Assembly (NCBI RefSeq): GCF_019175385.1
Contig: NC_083339.1
Coordinates: 76,900,307-76,964,306 of the forward strand
DNA length: 64,000 nt
Source of the DNA: Lycium barbarum
Taxonomy: Eukaryota; Streptophyta; Magnoliopsida; Solanales; Solanaceae
Reading direction: 5' to 3'
Shown here: positions 9,081 to 21,413 of the stretch, in pieces
Numbering within the stretch: position 1 is the stretch's first letter
How the letters are laid out: each line of letters starts with the position of its first letter
Notes under the pieces: model-generated
Told to the model about the DNA's origin: nothing
The model's input: only the letters and a program-made list of their open reading frames with translations
The model's database searches: none
Program-made: the position numbers and the translations under genes

Positions 9081-12010
9081 TGTTATGTCCCGTGTTTTCG
9101 TATAATTGGAAATTGAGAAATAATTACGACTTGGGTGTTAGAAGGACATAATTTGATTTTAGTACATGTGACTATGTTGGTTATGGAATCATTAATGTCA
9201 AGACCTCGGGGAAGGCCGAGGATAAATTTGGGATTTCGGAAATTAGTTTCGGGAATTACAAAACGGGACTTTTCAAGAATTGGGCCAAAGAAATTATAAC
9301 TCAAATGAAGCCCAACAATTGAAGGGGGCCGGCCATAGCAAGTGGCCCAAGCCCACTTTTAAAGGGTCATGTGCTATGCACATGACCCCTAAATGGATAT
9401 ATATGTGATATACTTAAGAATTATCAAGAGAACTAGAACAAAATCAAGAACACCAACAAGAAAGGGCTTTCGGCCGTAGCTAGGAAAAAAAAGAGAAAGA
9501 AAATTCCCAAGTTCTATTGTTGATCCAAAAATCCTAATTTTTGCATATTTGTGAAGTACTCAAGGCCCTCTTCAACGGGGTATAATTAGTTTGGCGCAAG
9601 AACGACGTTTACGACAAGTCGGGTTTTCAAAGAAAAGGTAAGAATTTTGCCCCTTTAATGTTATAGAATTGATGTGAATATGTTAAGGATTGGAAATAGA
9701 CGAGAATCCCGTAATGTGGATGTTAGTAAAAAGTCGTGGGTGTGTGTGTAGAGTGTGGGTTGGCCGTGAGCCATAGGGAGGAGGAAATGGTGTTAATTTA
9801 CCTTGTTTGGTTGGTGTAATGTGTTGTTGTGATCCTTATGTTGTAATTGATCGATTGATGAATGAAATTGACGTTGAAAAGTGATTTTGGATATTATCGG
9901 AAAGCGTATACCTTCGGTATCACTATGTATATCATTGTATATTTTGGGTGCTAGAGACTTTAGATGTGAATTTATAATGATGTTAATGAATTCGGAATGA
10001 AACGACGTGAGTTAGAATGTTCGTCGTGGATTTTTGATGTTTTAAAGAATTCTGGAAAATAATGGATTTTGGTGTAATTTCGTGTATGGCTTGGATTGTA
10101 GTTAGGATGTGATTGTATAAGTTTGAATGTAGAAATGAATACAATTATGTAGATTTAGAATTTGAGTTTTGAAAGTTGGAATGAAAGTTGCCAACTTAGA
10201 TAACAAAGTAGATCTTTGAAGCTAGAATGGTTTAATTGTTGTTTGTGTTGTTTGTTGACGTGTGGGCTGTTGTGGTGGATGTATTTTGAGCCGAGCTAAG
10301 CCTCGGGGATGTTAGATTTATAGGGGAAATGCTGCCGAAATTTCGGTAGGCAAAAAATTGAAGTTAAAGGCATTTTTAAGCCTAAGAATCTCAACTGGTA
10401 ACTTTGACCATTTGCAGATTTTTGACGAAACGGGACTGGACTTTCGGGAGAGCTTACGACATCTGTGAGGTATGTAAAGCTTCCCACTCCTTCATTTGGC
10501 ATATCCTAGTATGTTAGTCGAATATGAGACCTTCCGGAGCATTTCTGTTCCTCGAAACCCGATCCACAGAAAAGTTACTATTCATTCAATTCAATTGAAG
10601 CCTAAGGGCTCTATTTTGGCTAGAATGCCACCATTCGTCCGAAACCTATCGAAATGTGGTCGGGTAACCTAGAAATGATTATGTATGACCCCTGGCATAT
10701 AAATGTTCGTAAAAATATGTTCGCCACCTCACTTTGACTCGAGGTGGGCCCGCTAACCCCGAGACGCCCTATTTGTCTTATTGGGCTGTCCTTTTGAATA
10801 ACGTTTGGAATGGCACTTTCGATGTTGGAATTCCCGTCTATGGGATATGTTTCGACAATTACGATATGGTAAGCTACGTTCTGAGCTACACATATTATTT
10901 TGGAAAAGTTTTGATAAATGAAACTTTATATCGGCTAAGTATCCGACTATTTTGCATTATGATATGACTTATGGGTTTACTTCGTTTTGGAAAACTATTT
11001 TGAAGTACGAATTGCATTGGTTTGCTCACGACTCCGCTCGTGCCTTATTATGACTTCGTTCACCGGTTCCCGGGCCGGTTTTGATTCGTGCGCCTTATGA
11101 CAATTCGGCCGTATGCTGTGTTACGGTTCCCGAGGCTTCGCCATAGGGCCGGGTTCCATTTGGAGTTATGCTGTGATATGGCTCGTGATGCGATACGCTC
11201 ACCTATGATTATGTTTGTGTTCGGGGATGTACGGAGATTTGAAACCTTCTGGTGTTATGCTGTGTGTGGCGCCAGCGTCGGAGTGGCGACCACGTTCCTA
11301 AGCGTTTGCATGATTTCGTTTGCATTATATATACGTATATGATTTCGATACGGATTTTGACATACCGATTTGCACTCCAGTTTGACATCTGATTTGCTTT
11401 CGGTTTTGACCCATATTTCTGTACTCCGTGCTTTACATACTCAGTACATATTTCGTACTGACCCCCTTTCTCCGGGGGCTGCGTTTTATGCCCGCAGGTG
11501 CAGATATCGGTGATCCTCCGCAGTAGGCTTCACTTCTTGCTATTCCGGAGTACTCCTCTTTGATCCGGAGTCCACTTTTGGTACAGACTCCTTTTGCTTT
11601 GTATATGTTTTGTATATTTGACTATTTGGGTACGGCGGGGCCCTGTCTCGCCATATGTTTTTGTTTCGAACTCATAGAGGCCTATAGTCATATATGTGGG
11701 GTGAGGGTCCTGTATATGTTGGTCTGATTTTATTTTCTGGTCTTAAAGCGGTCCGTTTGTTATGATGGCCCCAAATGGCCCTTATGCTTATATTTTGCAC
11801 TTTTGACCGGCGATGTCTATTCCGCCGCTCAGTTTGTATTTGATATGATATTTTGATTTGGCACGACCGCTTAAGACAGATTTTGATAAATTATGTTCGA
11901 TATGATTTCAAAAAATTATGAAATAAGTGTGGATTTGAAAATGAATGTGCGATTCGGTCTGGGTACCCAGGTAGGGTGCCAGTCGCGGCCCATGGGGCTG
12001 GGTCGTGACA
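9081..12010 (+). repeat. Element B 3' LTR
   Basis: A copy of 992-3921 with the same length. Promoter palindrome 9364-9388 (loop changed to CTATG, arms intact), TATA box 9397-9404, donor-like site 9638. An open frame starting at 11893 in the last 118 bp runs without a stop into the integrase of A; this is probably chance. Confidence 0.95.
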
Positions 12011-13146
12011 CCAGGCTAATGCAGTACAGAGATACGCTCGCTCAGAAAGAGGGGTCACCATTTGATATTTCGGGAGACGGAGCCCTCCGATGCCGAGGCA
12101 GGCTATGTGTCCCCAATGTGGCAGACTTACGCCACCAGATTTTGAGAGAGGCTCATTGTTCCCGTTACTCCGTTCGCCCTGGAACGACGAAGATGTATCA
12201 TGATCTTAAGTCTATATATTGGTGGAATGGGATGAAGAAAGATGTAGCGGAGTTTGTAGCCCAATGTCCCAATTGCCAACAAGTAAAAATAGAACACCAA
12301 AAGCCGGGTGGCTTATTGCAAGATATAGAAATCCCAACTTGGAAGTGGGAAGTGATTAATATGGATTTCATGACAGGGCTACCTCATTCTCGGCGCAAGT
12401 ATGATTCCATATGGGTGATTGTGGATAGACTCACTAAATCAGCTCATTTCTTACCGGTCAGGACGACCTATGTGGCAGAAGATTATGCAAGGCTTTATGT
12501 TAAAGAAATAGTGAGACTCCATGGTGTCCCAATGTCTATTATCTCCGATAGAGGAACTCAGTTTACAGCCAAATTTTGGGAGTCCTTTCAAGAGGGTCTA
12601 GGGACCCAAGTGCGCCTTGGCACGACATTTCACCCACAGACCGATGGGCAAGCTGAACGCACCATCCAGACTCTTGAAGATATGTTACGGGCATGCATGA
12701 TAGATTTTGCGGGAAATTGGGATGACCATTTTCCACTCATTGAGTTTGCTTACAATAATAGTTATCACTCCAGCATCCTAATGGCACCATATGAAGCTTT
12801 ATATGGGCGAAAGTGTAGATCCCCGATTGGGTGGTTTGAAACGGGAGAGGCCAAGTTAATGGGGCCCGATTTGGTCCAACAAGCCATAGAGAAAGTCAAG
12901 CTCATACAAGATCTGTTGTTGGCGGCTCAAAGTCGCCAAAAGTCTTATGCGAATAATCGTCGAAGGGACTTAGAGTTTCAAGTTAAGGATTGGGTGTTTT
13001 TGAAAGTGTCGCCGATGAAGGGCGTTATGAGATTTGGCAAAAAGGGGAAGCTTAGTCCCCGGTATATAGGGCCTTATGAAATTGTGCGAAAGATAGGCAA
13101 AGTGGCCTATGAATTAGACTTACCTCCAGACTTGGAGTCAGTTCAC
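12011..13146 (+). pseudogene. Element A pol piece 2: integrase
   Basis: Continues A pol after B. Residues run from RLMQYRDTLAQKEG through the zinc-binding region ([12 protein letters not shown]) and the DDE core: [23 protein letters not shown] and [14 protein letters not shown]. Next come YNNSYHSS, VSPMKGVMRFGKKGKL and RYIGPYEIVRKIG. No stop is present in this 1136-bp stretch. It breaks after DLESVH at 13146, where truncated element C begins. The residues expected before MLRKC (about 14 bp) are missing on both sides, so they were lost with the end of C. Integrase inserts the cDNA into chromosomes. Confidence 0.9.
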
Positions 13147-16018
13147 CGTAGGCCGTGACTAGTGCCCGATCTAGGCACCCAAACCCATCTATCAAACGTA
13201 TTCAAATGTATAGCAGAAGCCGACCAGGCTATATTCCAAATACAGATAATTTCCAGAAAAATTTCGACAGAGTTTCCTTTGTTTTTCGGACTAACCAGAA
13301 TAACCCTGTACACAGCAAACACCAACAGAGGCCACACAGGGCTAATCAAAGCAATGCACAAACATATGCGGACCGGCCGCCTCGGCGTATGGGATAGCCC
13401 AAACAACATATACACATAAGCATACAGACTGACCATAACCCACAGACATGTCCACAGACCTCTAAACTGACCGACATAATCATATGACGGGACAGGGCCC
13501 CGCCATACCCAAATAGTCAGATATGCAGAAATATATACATGGCAGAAGATATATATATATACCAAAAGTGGACTCCGAATCAAGGGAGTACTCCGAAATA
13601 GCAGAAGTGGAGCCTACAGTGGTGGATCACCGGCGTCTGTACCTGCGGGCATGAAACGCAGCCCCCGAAGAAAGGGGGTCAGTACGAAAGATGTACTGAG
13701 TATGTAAAGCATGGAGTACAAAAATATAGGCCACACCTAAAGCAAACAGAATACAAAGGAGAGAAATGCCGAGCAGTATATCAAATGTTTATCAAAAACA
13801 TATATACATAATGCAAACAAAATCATGCAAAGCTAAGGAACGTGGTCACCACTCCGACGCTGGTGACACACACAGCATAACACCAGAAGGTTCAAATCTC
13901 CGTACATCCCCGAACACACACATATGAGCGTATCACATCATAGCCATATCACAGCATAACTCCAAACGGAACCCGGCCCTATGGCGAGACCTCGGGGAAC
14001 CGTAACACAGCATATGGTCGAATCATCATAGAGCGCACGAATCATAACCGGCCCGGGAACCGGTGAACGAAGTCATAGTAAGGCACGAGCGGAGTCGTGA
14101 GCAAACAATGCACTTTGTATATTAAAATAGCCTTTCAAAACTTGATTACTTCATAAGTCAGTTCATTAACCAAAATAGTCAAATAATTAGTTAGTACGAA
14201 AGTTTATTTCACAAAATGTTTCCAAAGTGGTACGTATGGCTCAAAACATAGTTTGTTACATCATAGTGTTCCGAACATTATTTCATAGAGGACAATTTCA
14301 AAATCGAAGATTCTTTGTCGAAGCTTATCCAAAAAGAGAGCCTAGTAGGACAAATAAGGCATCTCGGGGTCAGCGGGCCCACCCCGGGTCAAGTTGAGGC
14401 GGCAAACATAATTTATGAACATTTCGGGTCTATAAGATCATACATAAAGATTTCAAAGTAATCCGATTGCATTTGCACAAGTTTCGGACGTTTGATTGCT
14501 TTCTAGCCAAAATAGGAACCTTAGGCTTCAATTGAATTGAATGAATAGTAGCCATTTTCTAGATCGGATTTCGAAGAGCAGAATTGCTCCCGGGGTTCCG
14601 ATATCAACCTAACATACTAAGACATGCCAAAAGAAGAAGTGGGAAGCTTTACATACCTTAGGAACGTCTTATGCTCACCCCAAAATCAAATCCCGTTTTG
14701 TCCAGAATCTGCAAATGGTCAAAGTTACCTATTAGAGATTCTTAAGCTTAAAAATTCCATTAACTTCATTTCTGCCTACCAAAATTTCGGCAGCACTTCC
14801 CCTATATATCTAACACCCCCGAGACTTAGCTCGGCTCAAAATACATCAACAACAACAACCCAAACATCACAAACAACACAAACCACAACTAAAGCACTTT
14901 AACTTCAATATTCTTCCTTACCATATAAGTTGACAACTTTCATTCAAACTTCACAATACCAAACTAATGTTCACCTTATTGTACTCATTCACCCATTCAA
15001 GGTTATTCAAGCACATCCCAATTAGGTTCCAAACACTATACATAATTTCAAGAAGTCCTTACTTTCCATATTTCACCCGAAACATCAAAAATTCCGACGA
15101 ACATTCCAAATTCATTAACAACAACCATAAGTCACATTTAAAGCCTTAATGTCATAATTATACAATGATATACACAAATATACCAAAATCATATACTTTC
15201 CCACAATAATCCGCAACCATTTTCAATGCCAATTCAATTCGTTTAACATTCATTTACATCATAAATGCCACAACGACACAACTAACAAACTAAACAAAGT
15301 CAAATTCACCTCCCCTCCACCACATTATGGCTCACAGCCAAACACACCCTTCTCACACACACACGCCATGCACAAACACAACACCATTCCATAATCTTCA
15401 TGCAACATCAATCACTATAACATATAAACCCATTTCATAACATAAAAACATAGATTTCTCACCTTTTTCTTGAAATTCCGATTTGCCGTAAATGTCGCTC
15501 TTTCGCCAAACTACTTGTATCACGTCAGAGAGCGTCTTGCGTACTCTACGAATACAAGAAGAATAAGATTTTTAAGACTAAGATCAAGGCTAGAAAATTT
15601 TCTTTTCTCTTCTATGGGGTTTCGGCCGAGAGCCTTTTTTTGGAGCTCAATGGTTTTAATTTTTGTTTCTTGAACATTCTAATGGCTAAGGATGCTATAT
15701 ACTTGATTAAGGGTCATGTGGTAATCACATGACCACTTAAAATGGGGCTTGGGACAAGCCTTGGCCGGCCACCCCTTACACTTGGGCTCAAATGTTTGTT
15801 AAATTGTTCTTGGCCCAATCCATTGTAGTCTCGTTTTGTAATTCCCGAAACTAATTTCCGAAATTCCAAATTTACCCTCGGCCTTCCCCAATGACTTAGA
15901 ACCAATAGTTTCATAACCAACATAGTCATATTCTCTAGAATCAAAATATTTCCTTATAACACACAAGTCTTATTCATTTTTCTCAATTTCCAAATATGCG
16001 AAAACACGGGACATAACA
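13147..16018 (-). repeat. Element C 3' LTR (16 bp missing at its outer end)
   Basis: In element orientation it starts at 16018 (TGTTATGTCCCG) and runs leftward. Promoter palindrome 15712-15734, donor-like AAG|GTGAGA at 15461-15462, mini-exon candidate 14657-14708, double hairpin near 13655-13705. No coding content recognised. Confidence 0.9.
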
Positions 16019-16054
16019 TTCTCCCCCCCTTAAAAACATTCGTCCCCGAATGTT
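16019..16054 (-). promoter_or_regulatory. Element C polypurine tract and pre-PPT hairpin
   Basis: On the minus strand AAGGGGGGGAGAA (16019-16031) abuts the 3' LTR; the AACATTCG/CGAATGTT hairpin is at 16035-16054 with the same 4-nt loop as B. Confidence 0.8.
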
Positions 16055-16128
16055 AAATTAATCTTACAAGGTCTTATGATCATGGCGGGAGTGTCCCTTT
16101 TTAATAATGGCATACATAATTCATTTTA

Positions 16129-17625
16129 TCAATCAACAAAACAAACTGAAAAGTTTAGATTACCTGTGGACGTCGGAAACAAGTAGGGGTATTTATTCTT
16201 CATCTCGTCCTCCGCCTCCCAAGTCATCTCCTCGCGATTGTTATTGCGCCACAGGACTTTGACAGATGGCACTTCCTTAGTGCGCAATCTCCTTACCTGT
16301 CAATCTAGAATAGTTACAGGCTGCTCGTCATAAGACATCTGCTCCGTTACCTGAATGTCATCCACTGGGAATATCCTGGAAGGGTCCCCGATACATTTCC
16401 GCAGCATAGACACATGAAATACCGGGTGTACGGCCTCCAAGTCGGATGGTAAGTCTAGCTCATAGGCAACCTCGCCTATCTTCCGAACGATCTGATACGG
16501 CCCAATATACCGCGGGCTCAACTTACCCTTTCTACCGAATCTCATGACACCCTTCATGGGCGACACCTTCAGGAATACCCAGTCGCCAATCTGGAACTCT
16601 AACGGTCGACGTCGTCTATCTGCATAAGCTTTCTGTCGACTCTGAGCAGCCAATAATCGTTCCCGAATATGCTTTACCTTATCTACTGCTTCCTGGATCA
16701 CATCTGGCCCGATTAACTTAGTATCGCCCACGTCGAACCAACCAATAGGAGATCTGCATTTTCTGCCATAAAGGGCTTCATACGGTGCCATCTGAATGCT
16801 GGAGTGATAACTGTTATTATAAGCAAACTCAATAAGCGGCAAATGATCATCCCAGCTGCCCCTGAAATCAATAACGCAGGCCCGTAACATATCTTCCAGC
16901 GTCTGAATAGTGCGCTCGGCCTGCCCGTCGGACTGAGGATGAAAGGCTGTACTGAGGCTCACCTAAGTCCCTAATCCATCCTGGAATGACCTCTAGAAAT
17001 TTGCCGTAAACTGGGCACCTCGGTCAGTAATATTAGATACAGGGACTCCGTGAAGTCTGACTATCTCTCTGATATACAATCTAGCATAGTCCTCAGCCGA
17101 ATAAGTAGTCCGGACTAGGAGAAAGTGGGCTGATTTCGTCAATCTGTCAACAATAACCCAAATAGAATCATACCTGCGTGGAGTGCGCGGTAACCCAACA
17201 ACGAAATCCATATTAATCATCTCCCATTTCCAAGCTGGAATTTCCATCTCCTGTAATAACCCACCGGGCTTCTGGTGTTCACTTTTAACTTGCTGACAAT
17301 TCGGGCACTGACTAACGAACTCGGCAATATCTTTCTTCATACCGTCCCACCAATACAAACACCTGAGATCATGATACATTTTAGTGGAACCAGGATGAAC
17401 AGAATACCGTGCATTATGCGCCTCGCCCATGATTTGTCGTCGTAAGCCTGCAACATCCGGAACATAGAATCTGCCTTCATATAATAATACCCATTCAGGT
17501 GAAATTTCAAACGGGGTCTTGTCTTTAGTAAGGGACACATCTCTGTACTGAACCAGAATAGGATCTTCGAACTGACGCTGCTTTACTTCTGCTATAATAG
17601 ATGATTCAGCAACTGCACGAACAGA
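16129..17625 (-). pseudogene. Element C integrase and chromodomain
   Basis: The frame ends at a natural TGA (16129-16131). Reading leftward: zinc-binding [11 protein letters not shown] core ([35 protein letters not shown]), SPMKGVMRFGRKGKL, RYIGPYQIVRKIG and the chromodomain ending near KKYPH-type sequence. Stops: TAG 16993-16995 (TGG in sister copies, the Trp of NFWRSF), TAG 16963-16965 (CAG of GTQVSL) and TGA 16300-16302 (CGA of LDRQVRRL). All three are C-to-T or G-to-A changes. Not functional as one chain. Confidence 0.88.
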
Positions 17626-19290
17626 AATCCCAGCATCTCCAGAATCTGCCAGACGAACTCCAAGGCTGGCCAGCTGATGAATATCACGAACCAAATCTTT
17701 CTTACCAGATGGTACATCAGCCAAGCTGCCCATAGACTTGCGGCTAAGTGCATCCGCTACCATATTGGCTTTCCCCGGATGGTACAGAATATCAACGTCA
17801 TAATCCTTCAGTAACTCAAGCCATCTTCTCTGCCGCAAATTCAATTCTTTCTGCTTAAAAATATACTGGAGACTCTTATGGTCCGTATAAATATCGACAT
17901 GGACCCCATATAAATAATGCCGCCAAATCTTCAAAGCATGAATCACCGCGGCCAACTCAAAATCATGAGTGGGATAATTCTTCTCGTGCGGTCTGAGCTG
18001 CCGGGAAGCATAGGCTATGACTCGACCGTGCTGCATCAACACACAACCTATCCCAATACCAGCGGCGTCACAATAGACCACATACCCATCTGATCCCTCT
18101 GGAAGAGTCAAAACTGGTGCTGAAACTAACCTTTCTTTCCACATCTGGAAGCTGCGCTCGCAGGCATCTGTCCACAGAAATTTCGCTGCTTTCTGAGTAA
18201 GCTTCGTCAGTGGTGCTGCAATAGAAGAAAAGTCCTCCACGAACCTGCGATAATATCCGGCTAATCCCAGAAACTGCGCACCTCTGTCGGTGTAGTAGGC
18301 CTGGGCCAATTCTGTACAGCCTCAATCTCCTGCGTATCGACCCGAATACCTTCTGCGCCGACAATATGGCCCAAGAATGCCACAGAAGTTAACCAGAATT
18401 CACATTTGGAGAATTTAGCATATAATTTCTGTTGACGGAGAATACCAAGTACCGTCCTCAAATGATTTGAATGCTCCTCGGCTGATCGCGAGTAAATCAG
18501 AATATCGTCAATGAACACAATAACAAACATATCCAAGAAAGGCCGAAATACCCGATTCATCAGGTCCATATACCTTCTGCGCCGACAATATGGCCCAAGA
18601 ATGCCACAGAAGTTAACCAGAATTCACATTTGGAGAATTTAGCATATAATTTCTGTTGACGGAGAATACCAAGTACCGTCCTCAAATGATCTGAATGCTC
18701 CTCGGCTGATCGCGAGTAAATCAGAATATCGTCAATGAACACAATAACAAACATATCCAAGAAAGTCCGAAATACCCGATTCATCAGGTCCATAAATACC
18801 GCTGGAGCATTAGTCAACCCGAAAGACATAACTCTGAATTCATAATGCCCGTACCAGGTCCTGAAAGCAGTCTTCGGGATATCTGATTCTCGCACTCGCA
18901 CCTGATGATAACCTGAGCGCAGATCTACCTTCGAAAAATATTTAGCACTCTGCAACAGATCAAACAAATCATCAATCCGGGGGAGAGGATATTTATTCTT
19001 AATAGTCACCTTATTTAATTGTCGGTAATCGATACACATGCGCAGTGACCCATCTTTCTTTCTCACAAATAATACCGGCGCTCCCCAGGGTGATGTGCTG
19101 GGTCTAATAAAGCCCTTATCCAACAAATGTTTCAGCTGCTCCTTCAACTCCTTCAATTCAGCCGGTGCCATCCTGTACGGAGGAATAGATATAGGCTGCG
19201 TGTCTGGCAACAGCTCTATAGTAAAATCAATCTCCCACTCAGGCGGAAGGCCAGGAAGCTCGTCAGGAAATACATCTGGGAATTCATTAA
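17626..19290 (-). pseudogene. Element C reverse transcriptase and RNase H with internal tandem duplication
   Basis: RT motifs [53 protein letters not shown] and FIDD; RNase [11 protein letters not shown] (DASG in other copies), [22 protein letters not shown] 224-bp tandem duplication (18346-18793) repeats the segment from FMDLMN through [10 protein letters not shown] including FIDD, and shifts the frame because 224 is not divisible by 3. A second 1-nt deletion near 18270, in [11 protein letters not shown], shifts it again. ELKELKE is complete here, unlike B. Confidence 0.88.
18346..18793 (-). repeat. 224-bp tandem duplication inside C RT
   Basis: Copies 18346-18569 and 18570-18793 differ at two positions seen by eye. 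The junction has ATA microhomology. The duplication covers the RT catalytic FIDD region. Confidence 0.9.
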
Positions 19291-19830
19291 CGACCGGAAC
19301 AGACTGAAGGGTAGGTGTCTCAGCTGCAGTATCGTGCACACGAACCAAATGATAGATATAACCCTTCTAGATCATCTTCTTAGCCTTGAGGTATGAAATA
19401 AACTTATCCCTCGGCGATGCTGTAGATCCGAACCACTCTATAACTGGTTCCCCTGGAAACTGAAAACGGACTACCTTTTTCTGGCAGTCGTCATTAGCAT
19501 AACAGGAAGACAACCAGTCCATACCCATAATGACATCAAACTCAAGCATGTCTAACTCTATCAAATCAGCTTTAGTGCAACGATCATAAATAATCACAGA
19601 ACAATCCCTATAGATCTGCCTCGCTATAACAAAATCCCCAACCGGCGTAGCTACCTCAAATGGCTCTATAGGCTCAGACACTATCCCAATTTTACTAGCA
19701 ACGAGCGGGGAAATATATGATAAAGTAGAACCAGGGTCAATCAATGCATATACAGATCTGGAGGAAACCAGTAATGTACCTGTGACGACGTTTGGCGAAG
19801 CCTCCTGATCTTGGCGGCTGGCCAAAGCAT
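19291..19830 (-). pseudogene. Element C protease
   Basis: Contains [14 protein letters not shown] with the catalytic Asp codon at 19736-19738, [30 protein letters not shown] and the PR-RT linker. TAG at 19367-19369 ([12 protein letters not shown] in sister copies) cuts the chain before RT. DDCQKK appears where other copies have VDCQKK. Confidence 0.85.
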
Positions 19831-21210
19831 ATATGCGGTTCGAGGGACCGCTAGAACCTGAAACGCCACCGCGGCCTCGACCGCGTCCCGCCGGTGTCGG
19901 TGCACCTCGCCCTGCAGGGCGTACAACAGATGGAGCAGATGATGAACCGGCGGCTGACCCTGTCGGCTGAGCCACACTACCAGAACCGCTAGCCAACGGG
20001 CAATCTCGCATAAAATGGCCCTGACCACCGCACGAAAAACAAGCTCTAGTGGCTCGATAGCACTCCGCAGGATGAGACTTCCCGCAATGAGAACAACGGG
20101 GTCTAGGTGGTCTGGCCTGGCTGGGGCCTCTAGACACCTGTGAACCTGCCGCCCTGGAGCTCTGACCAGCCCCGGACGGTCCTGCACTATCAAACCTCCT
20201 GCCGCCAGACTGAGTACTCCGGCCGGACGGAGGAAGCTGTCTTCCTGTATGCTGCTGCTGAGGCTGTCCGCCTCGAAAATCTCCAGAATATCCCGCGGAC
20301 CTAGCCCTCTTGGGCGGCCTCCTGCCCCGATCTCTGCTAGAATAATCAGTCCTGTGACGGTCCTCCATACCCATCGCATAAGCCTGAAGTCGGGCAATAT
20401 CCATATCTGTCTGCAATGACACTGCCATACAGCCGTCGATCAAATAGCGATCCAACCCCATAACATATCTGTGCATCCGATCGGACATATCTGCTACTAC
20501 GGCAGGTGCATACCGGGCCAGGGAATCAAACCCCAGATTATACTCACGAACGCTCCGACCCCTCTGCTGCAGATGTAAAAATCGATCAGCCCGCGCCCGT
20601 CGCAACTCTGGGGGCAGAAAATGGCAGGTGAAAGCAGTCGCAAACTCGTCCCAAGTAGCTGGGGAAGCACCCTCGCCCCTAGATAACTCCCAGGTCTCAT
20701 ACCAGTGAGCAGCAACATCCCGAAGTCTATGCGAGGCCAACTCGACTGACTCGGTCTCTGAAGCCCTGACCAAGTCTAGTGAGCGCCGCATCCCCCGAAT
20801 AAAATCATGGGGTCCTCATCGGGCTTAGACCCGAAAAACTCTGGAGGGCCACACAATAAGAACTCTCGAACCCGCAGGCTATCACGCCTGTCATCATCAT
20901 CATCGTCCCTCCGCCCGCGTCTGCGAGCCTGCCCTGCTACCAATGTGGTCAGCAACTGTACAGCCTCCCTCAGGGTCCTGTCCTCCGCCCCTGGCTGAGG
21001 AGCTGGAGTCTCGGGAGCGGGTACTCGGGCCTCTGGAGCTGCTGAAGGACCTGCTCCAGGCTGTACGAATGGTGGTGTAGCGGACCCCTCAGAACGAGGC
21101 ACAACCTCAGGCAAATCATAGACACGAGCCCGGGTAGCTCGCTGTGCCTGACTAGTCTCTCCCATCCTTGCCTTGCCCTTCTGGGCCGCCGTTGCCTTCT
21201 TCGGAGGCAT
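19831..21210 (-). pseudogene. Element C gag
   Basis: Starts at MPPKKATAAQ (21210), with the Pro-rich N-terminus, DDDDDD patch and FFGSKPDEDP. A 1-nt deletion in a G run (20808-20812) shifts the frame at DPHDFIRG. The correct frame resumes at MRRSLDLVRAS and continues through the gag core, Gln/Gly/Arg-rich tail and CCHC zinc knuckle (CFSCGGQGHFMRDC) directly into the protease with no further stop. Frame and order are as in B. Confidence 0.87.
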
Positions 21211-21319
21211 CACTGCAAACACAAGAACGGGTCAGATCAGAATCATCCTAATAGCACAGCTCTATCGCACGATCTAAGATTCCAAAGAAAGTAACATTCT
21301 AAATGCCCTGTAGCCTCCT

Positions 21320-21353
21320 GTTTATAGATGTGGTGCACAACACATCGATAAAC
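21320..21353 (-). promoter_or_regulatory. Element C leader hairpin with GTGCAC loop
   Basis: Same 12-bp stem with one internal mismatch and GTGCAC loop as in B (3982-4015), between primer site and gag start. Confidence 0.5.
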
Positions 21354-21397
21354 AAGACTCTACTAGACACAGCCTGTAGACACTCCGAGGACAAACT

Positions 21398-21409
21398 GCT
21401 CTGATACCA
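21398..21409 (-). promoter_or_regulatory. Element C primer-binding site (initiator tRNA-Met)
   Basis: TGGTATCAGAGC on the minus strand, next to the 5' LTR end at 21414. The base after the core differs from B (CAG against CGG). Confidence 0.88.
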
Positions 21410-21413
21410 CTTT

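Larger units (their letters stand above)
992..12010 (+). mobile_element. Element B: complete chromovirus LTR retrotransposon nested in A
   Basis: Two LTRs of equal length (992-3921 and 9081-12010, 2930 bp each) start with TGTTATG and end with GTGACA. They are flanked by a perfect 5-bp duplication CCAGG (987-991 and 12011-12015). Between them lie a tRNA-Met primer site, leader, gag-pol pseudogene, PPT hairpin and polypurine tract. About 20 LTR mismatches were counted by eye (about 0.7 %). At a commonly used plant rate of 1.3e-8 per site per year this would be a few hundred thousand years; that is a rough inference. The insertion point lies in the pol linker of A, between codons for the SR and LMQYRD residues. 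Confidence 0.95.
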
